From Clostridium oryzae (GTDB taxonomy: Bacteria; Bacillota; Clostridia; Clostridiales; Clostridiaceae), in the NCBI RefSeq assembly GCF_002029235.1, contig NZ_MZGV01000019.1:1-64000 (forward strand): a DNA stretch of 64,000 nt. Reading direction: 5' to 3'. The notes beneath the pieces are model-generated. The model was not told the DNA's origin and did not search any database. It saw only the letters and a program-made list of their open reading frames with translations. Below are positions 57,980 to 64,000 of this stretch, in pieces. How positions within the stretch are numbered: the stretch's first letter is position 1; each line of letters begins with the position of its first letter. The position numbers and the translations under genes were made by a program.

Positions 57980-58285
57980 ATGCAAGATAAATTTTTACAG
58001 TTCTTGTCTTTATGCAAAAGAGCTGGTGCTACGGTAGAAGGATACAATAACGCAATGCAATGTGTAAAGAAAACAAAAATATATTTATGTATTATATCTA
58101 ATGATGTATCTCAAAATACATTGGATAAGTTTTCAAAAATATGTAATGATCAAGAGATAACTATGCTGCAGTGTTATGATAAGATTACACTTGGTAGAGC
58201 CGTAGGCAGAGCGGAGATAAATGTAATTTGCTTGAAAGACAAGAACATGAGCCATAGACTTATGGAAATCTATGAGTCGAAGTAA
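57980..58285 (+). CDS. ylxQ: L7Ae/L30e family ribosomal-like protein YlxQ
   Basis: A 101-aa L7Ae-fold protein ([37 protein letters not shown]) that likely binds kink-turn RNA. Ends 19 nt before infB's ATG and overlaps its ribosome-site region. Conserved place in the nusA-infB operon. Confidence 0.9.
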   Translation: MQDKFLQFLSLCKRAGATVEGYNNAMQCVKKTKIYLCIISNDVSQNTLDKFSKICNDQEITMLQCYDKITLGRAVGRAEINVICLKDKNMSHRLMEIYESK

Positions 58286-58304
58286 AATAATCGGGGGTGA
58301 ATAT

Positions 58305-60383
58305 ATGTCCAAAATAAGGGTGTATGAATTAGCTAAGGAATTAAATATATCAAGTAAGGAACTTATAACAATTCTCGAAGAAGAGTTTAATGTTATAGTA
58401 AAAAATCACATGAGTGTAGTAGAAAATGAGGACGCGGAGTTAATTAAGGAACTTTTGATGGACAGTGAAGGGAATGCTTCTCCGAAAGAAGATAAAGAAG
58501 AAGAAGAAGATATTGTTTCTAAATACGAAGAAATATATGTTAAAGATCAAGTTTTCACTAAAAATAAGAAAAAGAATAAGTCTAGAATAAATGATGAAGT
58601 TCAAGAAGATAATAAGAAAGAACAAGAGGACGGAACTATTATAGAGATATCTAACACAATAACAGTAAAAGAATTATCAGAAAAATTAAATAAGCCTAGT
58701 ACTGAAGTTATTAAACAACTTATATTCCTTGGAGTTATGGCTGCTATCAATCAGGAAATAGATTTTAATACAGCAGAAAAGTTGGCTGCTAAATTTGATG
58801 TTCAAGTAGTATTAAAAGAGGAAAATGCAGACAATAACATTGAGGAAGAGGAAGAAGAAGAAGATACAAAGGCTATAAAGAGACCACCTGTAGTTACTGT
58901 CATGGGTCATGTTGATCATGGTAAGACTTCACTTTTGGATGCTATAAGAAAAGCAAGAGTTACAGAAACTGAGGCAGGCGGAATAACTCAGCATATAGGT
59001 GCCTATACAGTAAATATAGGAGAAGAGAAAATAACATTTTTAGATACACCAGGGCATGAAGCATTTACTGCAATGAGGGCGAGAGGCGCTCAGCTTACAG
59101 ATGTAGTTATTCTTGTTGTAGCAGCAGATGATGGTGTTATGCCTCAGACTGCGGAAGCGATAAATCATTGTAAGGCAGCTAATGTTCCGATGATTGTAGC
59201 TATAAATAAAATAGATAAGCCAGATGCTAATCCTGACAGAGTAAAACAGGAACTTTCAGAGTACGGACTTCTTGCAGAAGATTGGGGCGGAGATACTATA
59301 TGCGTTCCTGTATCAGCAAAAAATAAACTAGGTATAGATTCTCTATTAGAAATGGTAATTCTTTCTGCAGAGATGTTGGAATTAAAAGCTAACCCTAAGA
59401 GAAAAGCAAAAGGTACCGTGGTAGAAGCTAAACTTGATAAGGGAAGAGGAGCTATAGCAACGCTCTTAGTTCAAAATGGAACATTGCACGTAGGAGAATC
59501 AATTATAGTAGGAACAACCTATGGAAGAATTAGAGCGATGTTCGATGATAAAGGTAAGAAAATCAAATCAGCTGGTCCATCTATTCCAGTAGAGATACTT
59601 GGCCTTTCAGAAGTCCCAGTAGCTGGAGATAAATTCAATGTTGTAAAAGATGAGAAGACAGCAAGACAGATGGCTGAATCCAGAAAAGAGAAAATAAAAA
59701 ATGAAACCCAGTCTATGCATAAAGTTTCACTGGAAGATTTATATAGTCAGATTAAAGAAGGTAAAGTAAAAGAACTTGATATCATAGTTAAAGCTGATGT
59801 TCAGGGTTCTATAGAAGCAGTTAAGCAGTCATTAGAAAAACTTTCTACTGAAGATGTTAAGGTTAGAGTGCTTCATGGTGGAGTAGGAGCTATTACAGAA
59901 ACTGATGTAACTTTAGCATCCGCATCCAATGCTATTATAATAGGTTTTAATGTAAGACCTGATGCAAATGCATCTATAATGAGTGAAAAAGAAAATGTTG
60001 AGATTAAAACCTATAGAATAATATACGATGCTATAGAAGATATAAAGTCTGCTATGATTGGTATGCTTGAACCTGATTATAAAGAAGTAGTATTGGGAAG
60101 AGTAGAGGTAAGACAGACATATAAGATTTCAAATGTAGGAACTGTTGCTGGTTGCTATGTACTTGATGGGAAAATAACCAGAAACAGCGATATCAGAATT
60201 ATTCGTGATGGTATCGTAATTTTAGAAACAAAATTAGATTCATTAAAGAGATTTAAAGATGATGTAAAAGAAGTAAATGCAGGCTATGAATGTGGTCTTA
60301 GTATCGAGAAGTTTAATGATATAAAAGTTGGAGATGTAGTTGAAGCATATACTATGCAGGAAGTTAAGAGAGAGCATCTATAA
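58305..60383 (+). CDS. infB: Translation initiation factor IF-2
   Basis: A 692-aa IF-2. N-terminal [19 protein letters not shown], a short acidic/basic linker (about 55-190, Glu/Lys rich), the IF2_N repeat, G domain near 200 with [30 protein letters not shown], then domains II-IV with C2 fMet-tRNA site near the end. ATG 58305 has GGGGGTG upstream. Shorter linker than enteric IF-2. Confidence 0.97.
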   Translation: MSKIRVYELAKELNISSKELITILEEEFNVIVKNHMSVVENEDAELIKELLMDSEGNASPKEDKEEEEDIVSKYEEIYVKDQVFTKNKKKNKSRINDEVQEDNKKEQEDGTIIEISNTITVKELSEKLNKPSTEVIKQLIFLGVMAAINQEIDFNTAEKLAAKFDVQVVLKEENADNNIEEEEEEEDTKAIKRPPVVTVMGHVDHGKTSLLDAIRKARVTETEAGGITQHIGAYTVNIGEEKITFLDTPGHEAFTAMRARGAQLTDVVILVVAADDGVMPQTAEAINHCKAANVPMIVAINKIDKPDANPDRVKQELSEYGLLAEDWGGDTICVPVSAKNKLGIDSLLEMVILSAEMLELKANPKRKAKGTVVEAKLDKGRGAIATLLVQNGTLHVGESIIVGTTYGRIRAMFDDKGKKIKSAGPSIPVEILGLSEVPVAGDKFNVVKDEKTARQMAESRKEKIKNETQSMHKVSLEDLYSQIKEGKVKELDIIVKADVQGSIEAVKQSLEKLSTEDVKVRVLHGGVGAITETDVTLASASNAIIIGFNVRPDANASIMSEKENVEIKTYRIIYDAIEDIKSAMIGMLEPDYKEVVLGRVEVRQTYKISNVGTVAGCYVLDGKITRNSDIRIIRDGIVILETKLDSLKRFKDDVKEVNAGYECGLSIEKFNDIKVGDVVEAYTMQEVKREHL

Positions 60384-60397
60384 AAGAGGTGAATTGT

Positions 60398-60754
60398 ATG
60401 GCAAATTATAGACGAGGCAGAATAAATGAAGAGGTTAGAAGAGAGATAAGTGAAATAATCAGAAATGACCTTAAGGATCCTAGAATAGGGGCAATGATAA
60501 GTGTTACCAAGGCTGAGGTTACCAAGGATTTAAAATATGCAAAGGTCTATGTAAGCATATTTGGAAATGGTGAAGATGAAGAAGCAACATTTACAGCACT
60601 AAAGAATTCTGCTGGCTTTATAAGAAAGGAACTTAGCAATAGAATGCAGCTTAGGTATACTCCTCAAATTATGTTGGAGAAAGATGAAAGTATAGAACAT
60701 GGTATGCATATAGATGCTATATTGGAGAGGATTAAAGGTGATAAAGATGTTTAG
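60398..60754 (+). CDS. rbfA: Ribosome-binding factor A
   Basis: A 118-aa RbfA (KH-like): NYRRGRINEEVRREISEIIRNDLKDPRIG, VSIFGNGEDEEATFTALKNSAGFIRKELSNRMQLRYTPQIMLEKDESIEHG. GAGGTG before ATG 60398. Overlaps nrnA by 8 nt. Confidence 0.96.
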   Translation: MANYRRGRINEEVRREISEIIRNDLKDPRIGAMISVTKAEVTKDLKYAKVYVSIFGNGEDEEATFTALKNSAGFIRKELSNRMQLRYTPQIMLEKDESIEHGMHIDAILERIKGDKDV

Positions 60755-61697
60755 CCCAATAATTTCTACGATAAAGAAGGCAAAAAACATAGCTATCAGC
60801 TTTCACGTATCTCCAGATGGCGATAGTATAGGAAGTTCTCTCGGCCTTATGCTTGCGCTAAGAAAAATAGGTAAAAACCCAATAATAGTAATGAAAGATA
60901 CAACCCCTAAATTTACGGGGTTTTTGCCTCATATTGAGGAAATAGTTAATGGAGATATAAATCCAAATGTAGATTGCCTTATAATTTTGGATTGTGGAAA
61001 TGTAGAAAGGGTAAATTGTGGTATCGATAGAGAAAACACAAATTATATCCTTATAAATATGGATCATCACGCATCTAATGATTACTATGGTGATATAAAT
61101 TTTGTGGATACTAGTTATTCTTCCATGGGAGAGATTGTTTATAAGCTTTTAGAGGAAATGAATATAGATATAGACCAAGAAATTGCTACATGCCTGTATA
61201 CGTCTATAATAACTGATTGTGGTTCATTTAAGTATTCTAATACTACAAAACTTACTCATGAAATAGCTGGAAATTTGATAGGTACAGGTATAAACTTCTC
61301 TCAAATACATAGTCTTATATATGATAATAAAGAACTTTGTGTAGTGAAATTAGCTGGAAAGGTTATAGAAAATATGGCAATGTATGCTGATGGCAGGATA
61401 TGTGTACTTAGCGTAACTGAAAACTTAGTTCATGAATATGGATGTGATAATTCAGATATATCTGAGCTTGTAAATATAGGTTCACTCATTAATACAGTTG
61501 AAGTGGTCGTGTTTTTTAAAGAAACCAGTGATAGACTTAAAGTAAGTCTTCGCTCCCAAAAGGAATATGATGTTAAGAGTGTAGCAGAGGTATATGGAGG
61601 CGGAGGCCATATAAAAGCAGCTGGTTTTACCTATTCAGGTAAGATAAAGGATATAGAAAAACAACTAATAGAATTGATAAGCAAAGGATTTAATTAA
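60747..61697 (+). CDS. nrnA: Oligoribonuclease/pAp phosphatase NrnA (DHH family)
   Basis: A 316-aa DHH-DHHA1 enzyme: VSPDGDSIGSSLGLMLAL, ILDCGN, NMDHHASNDYYGDINF (DHH motif), TDCGSFKYSNT, and a C-terminal GGGGHIKAAGFTYSG. Degrades nanoRNA and pAp. ATG 60747 has AAAGGTGA upstream. Confidence 0.95.
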   Translation: MFSPIISTIKKAKNIAISFHVSPDGDSIGSSLGLMLALRKIGKNPIIVMKDTTPKFTGFLPHIEEIVNGDINPNVDCLIILDCGNVERVNCGIDRENTNYILINMDHHASNDYYGDINFVDTSYSSMGEIVYKLLEEMNIDIDQEIATCLYTSIITDCGSFKYSNTTKLTHEIAGNLIGTGINFSQIHSLIYDNKELCVVKLAGKVIENMAMYADGRICVLSVTENLVHEYGCDNSDISELVNIGSLINTVEVVVFFKETSDRLKVSLRSQKEYDVKSVAEVYGGGGHIKAAGFTYSGKIKDIEKQLIELISKGFN

Positions 61698-62561
61698 ATG
61701 GATGGAATAATTAACTGCTATAAGCCTGAAGGAATGACTTCGTTTGATGTAGTGGCGAGGGTAAGAAAAATTCTGCATATAAAAAAAGTGGGCCATACAG
61801 GAACTTTAGACCCGGCTGCAGCTGGTGTGTTACCTATATGTGTTGGAAAAGCTACAAAACTTATAGATTTTATTATGCAGGGCGATAAATGCTATAGGGT
61901 TGAAATGACTTTAGGAGTAGTTACTGATACTTATGACAGGGAAGGAAAAATATTAAGTTTACAATCAGTAAATGTTTCTGATGAAAAGATAAAAGAGGCG
62001 ATGATGAAATTTAAAGGTGAAATTATGCAAGTGCCGCCTATGTATTCAGCACTTAAGCATAATGGAAGAAAGCTATATGAATTAGCAAGGGCTGGTATTG
62101 AAGTAGAGAGACAGCCTAGAGAAATTAATATATATGACCTTAATATTTTTAATATTCATGATAATAAAGTATTATTTGATGTGGTTTGCTCCAAAGGCAC
62201 TTATATAAGAAGTCTTTGTTATGATATAGGAAATGAACTTGGATGTGGAGCTATGATGAGCAATCTTATAAGAGTATATTCAGGTAAGTTTAAAATTGAA
62301 GATTCAATCGATATAAATAAATTAAATGAAGAAAATATATTTGATCATATTATTAGTATAGAAAAGGTGTTTGACGAACTCCCACAGATAAAAGTCAATT
62401 CTAGATTTAAAAAACTATTTGTAAATGGTGTTAACATAAAAGATAAAAGCTTTATTGACGACATGGAATTATCAAAGTACAGAGTATATAATGAGAATGA
62501 TACATTGATAGGCATCGGTGAAAAAAACAACTGTGGGTTTAAAGCATTATTGTTAGTTTAG
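61698..62561 (+). CDS. truB: tRNA pseudouridine-55 synthase TruB
   Basis: A 287-aa TruB: GIINCYKPEGMTSFDVVARVRKIL, VGHTGTLDPAAAGVLPICVGKATKL with catalytic Asp, YRVEMTLGVVTDTYDREG, VPPMYSALKHNGRKLYELARAGIEVERQPR. Begins immediately after the nrnA stop. Confidence 0.97.
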   Translation: MDGIINCYKPEGMTSFDVVARVRKILHIKKVGHTGTLDPAAAGVLPICVGKATKLIDFIMQGDKCYRVEMTLGVVTDTYDREGKILSLQSVNVSDEKIKEAMMKFKGEIMQVPPMYSALKHNGRKLYELARAGIEVERQPREINIYDLNIFNIHDNKVLFDVVCSKGTYIRSLCYDIGNELGCGAMMSNLIRVYSGKFKIEDSIDINKLNEENIFDHIISIEKVFDELPQIKVNSRFKKLFVNGVNIKDKSFIDDMELSKYRVYNENDTLIGIGEKNNCGFKALLLV

Positions 62562-62571
62562 GAGTAAGATT

Positions 62572-63492
62572 ATGTTAATAATTAAAGATAGTGATAAAAA
62601 AATAGAAGGAAGAACATTTATTGCCCTAGGAAGTTTTGATGGATTACACAGAGGGCATAGAAAACTCATAGATAAATGTATTGAATTATCAAAAGAGCAT
62701 AAAGTACGGAGTATGGTCTATACATTTCAAAATCATCCTTTAACCATAGTAAGACCGGAAGCTGTACCTAAGCTTTTAATGGATAATGATACAAAGATAG
62801 AGATGCTGGATAATTTAGGCGTAGATATCGTTGCTATGGAAAATTTCACTCGGCAATTCATGCAGCTTTCTGCGGAAGAATTTGTATTAAGGCTTTTGGA
62901 AAGATTTTCTCCTTTGGGCTTAGTGGCAGGATTTAATCATAGATTTGGATATAAAAATAGTGGAGATGTAAATTTTCTTAAGCTGCTTGGTGAAAAGTAT
63001 AATTTCTCTGTGACGATAATAACTCCGCAAAACGACGAATCAGATGTGGTTAGTAGTTCAAGAATAAGAAAACTTATCGAGGAAGGACATATAGAAACGG
63101 CAAATGAACTTCTGTTAAGTAATTTTATGCTGCAAGGTACGGTTGTTTATGGAAAACAGATAGGAAAAACAGTATTAGGTTATCCTACTGCTAATATAAA
63201 AGCTGATGATAGATTTGTTATACCTAAGCGAGGAGTTTATTATACTATAGCTGAAGTAAATGGAAAGAAATATAAAGCAATGACGAATGTAGGCATAAAT
63301 CCTAGTGTCAAACATGATGAAAGTATAAAAATAGAAAGTCATCTTTTAGATTTTGATGAAGATATTTATGGAAGACATATAAAAATATATTTTATGGAAA
63401 GAATAAGAGATGAGGTTAAATTTAGTTCGGTAGATAAGCTAATGGAAAGAATGAATAAAGATTATGAGCTTGTAAAAAATAAGAGATTATAG
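62572..63492 (+). CDS. ribF: Bifunctional riboflavin kinase / FAD synthetase
   Basis: A 306-aa RibF: N-terminal FAD synthetase with ALGSFDGLHRGHRKLI near 17 and SSSRIRKLIEEGHIETANELL; C-terminal riboflavin kinase with GTVVYGKQIGKTVLGYPTANI and AMTNVGINPSV. TAGGAG before ATG. Ends the operon. Confidence 0.97.
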   Translation: MLIIKDSDKKIEGRTFIALGSFDGLHRGHRKLIDKCIELSKEHKVRSMVYTFQNHPLTIVRPEAVPKLLMDNDTKIEMLDNLGVDIVAMENFTRQFMQLSAEEFVLRLLERFSPLGLVAGFNHRFGYKNSGDVNFLKLLGEKYNFSVTIITPQNDESDVVSSSRIRKLIEEGHIETANELLLSNFMLQGTVVYGKQIGKTVLGYPTANIKADDRFVIPKRGVYYTIAEVNGKKYKAMTNVGINPSVKHDESIKIESHLLDFDEDIYGRHIKIYFMERIRDEVKFSSVDKLMERMNKDYELVKNKRL

Positions 63493-63510
63493 TTGTTTTT
63501 CAAAAAATAA

Positions 63511-63539
63511 TTTACATTATTGCATTAGTTTGTTATAAT
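63511..63539 (+). promoter_or_regulatory. Sigma-A promoter of rpsO
   Basis: TTTACA at 63511-63516, TATAAT at 63534-63539, 17-nt spacing. Confidence 0.7.
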
Positions 63540-63547
63540 AATCTTTG

Positions 63548-63612
63548 TTAACCTTACGCTAAGTATTAAGATTTGCCAACTAATTCTTGGAGTATGGGGA
63601 TTATATTTTGGA
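63548..63612 (+). promoter_or_regulatory. rpsO leader hairpin, probable S15 binding site
   Basis: CCTTACGCTAAG near 63553 pairs with CTTGGAGTATGG near 63586 (10 of 12 positions), with an unpaired loop between, then GGGGATTATATTTTGGAGG. Such S15-binding leaders are established in Firmicutes. Confidence 0.5.
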
Positions 63613-63621
63613 GGTGTTTTA

Positions 63622-63885
63622 ATGGATAAGGCAAGAAAGAATGAAATAATTGCTACTTATGCAAGACATGAAGGAGATACTGGTTCACCAGAAGTACAGA
63701 TAGCTCTACTTACTGACAGAATTAATCATTTGAATGACCATTTAAAGGTTCATAAGAAGGATCATCACTCAAGAAGAGGTCTTTTCATGATGGTTGGACA
63801 AAGAAGAGGTCTATTAAATTATTTAATGGCACATGATATTGAGAGATATCGTGCTATACTTGAAAAACTTGGTTTAAGAAAATAA
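63622..63885 (+). CDS. rpsO: 30S ribosomal protein S15
   Basis: An 87-aa S15: [71 protein letters not shown] before ATG. rpsO-pnp order is standard. Confidence 0.98.
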   Translation: MDKARKNEIIATYARHEGDTGSPEVQIALLTDRINHLNDHLKVHKKDHHSRRGLFMMVGQRRGLLNYLMAHDIERYRAILEKLGLRK

Positions 63886-63886
63886 T

Positions 63887-63914
63887 TAGAGCGGTTAGCC
63901 CGCTCTATTGTTTT
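63887..63914 (+). terminator. Terminator between rpsO and pnp
   Basis: TAGAGCGG / CCGCTCTA stem, then TTGTTTT. Confidence 0.75.
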
Positions 63915-63972
63915 AAATTAATAAATCATATTTTTTAGTAAAAGATATTAATGTATCGAGAGGAGGTATATT

Positions 63973-64000
63973 ATGAGCCATATATTAGAAACTGAAGTCG
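63973..64000 (+). CDS. pnp: Polynucleotide phosphorylase, first codons only
   Basis: ATG 63973 after GAGGAGG opens MSHILETEV and runs off the window. The position right after rpsO and the N-terminus fit Pnp. Only nine full codons are visible. Confidence 0.8.

Noticed and set aside
58480..58870. GAA/GAAGAA-rich stretches in infB
   Set aside because: They encode the charged linker of IF-2; low complexity, not a separate repeat element.

Overview
The window is a low-GC, gene-dense piece of a Gram-positive, endospore-forming, anaerobic-type chromosome, most like Clostridium sensu lato. The support is: strong AGGAGG ribosome sites; A/T-ending codons; sporulation genes (spoVM, spoVS, ylbJ); CodY; the PrkC/Stp pair; the SRP regulator YlxM; a Pta-AckA acetate pathway; and a gene order close to the Bacillus/Clostridium core (yicC-remA-gmk-rpoZ-coaBC-priA-def-fmt-rsmB-rlmN-stp-prkC-rsgA-thiN-spoVM/rpmB-asp23-fakA-recG). 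I see no prophage, insertion sequence, CRISPR array, tRNA or rRNA. It is core chromosome, and nearly everything is on the + strand except rpmB, ylbJ-tmcAL and yraN-comM.

Layout. 0.1-13.8 kb: RNA/nucleotide metabolism, CoA synthesis, replication restart, formylation/deformylation, rRNA methylation, the Ser/Thr kinase-phosphatase pair and RsgA. 13.8-16.6 kb: two very short genes (a 52-54 aa membrane protein and the 22-codon spoVM), rpmB on the minus strand, Asp23 and FakA. 16.7-22.8 kb: recG, rsmD, coaD, a coiled-coil protein, then ylbJ and tmcAL on minus. 23.2-30.1 kb: pta-ackA, yceD-rpmF-plsX-acpP-rnc, an Elp3-like radical SAM gene and spoVS. 30.2-39.1 kb: a 31-aa membrane peptide, smc-ftsY, ylxM-ffh-rpsP-khpA, rimM-trmD, rplS. 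39.3-47.3 kb: rbgA-rnhB, yraN-comM (minus), dprA, topA, codY. 47.4-55.7 kb: rpsB-tsf, pyrH-frr, uppS-cdsA-dxr-rseP-ispG (isoprenoid and lipid synthesis). 56.0-64.0 kb: rimP-nusA-ylxR-ylxQ-infB-rbfA-nrnA-truB-ribF, rpsO and the first codons of pnp.

Most notable. (1) Three genes (yceD, khpA, topA) have a good Shine-Dalgarno sequence much too far from the likely start codon, and in each case a hairpin fills the gap. Folding would shorten the spacing to about 8-15 nt, which suggests a shared structure-bridged initiation arrangement. (2) The dprA N-terminus is intact in sequence but is shifted by one T in a TTTT run right after the ATG. (3) An intrinsic terminator lies inside the 5' leader of rimP-nusA-infB. 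(4) The usual polC gene between ispG and rimP, and rpe between rsgA and thiN, are absent here. (5) A repeat-rich, mutually exclusive stem system precedes priA. (6) The promoter upstream of spoVS matches the sigma-H consensus closely. All functional calls are from reading the sequence; no database search was run.
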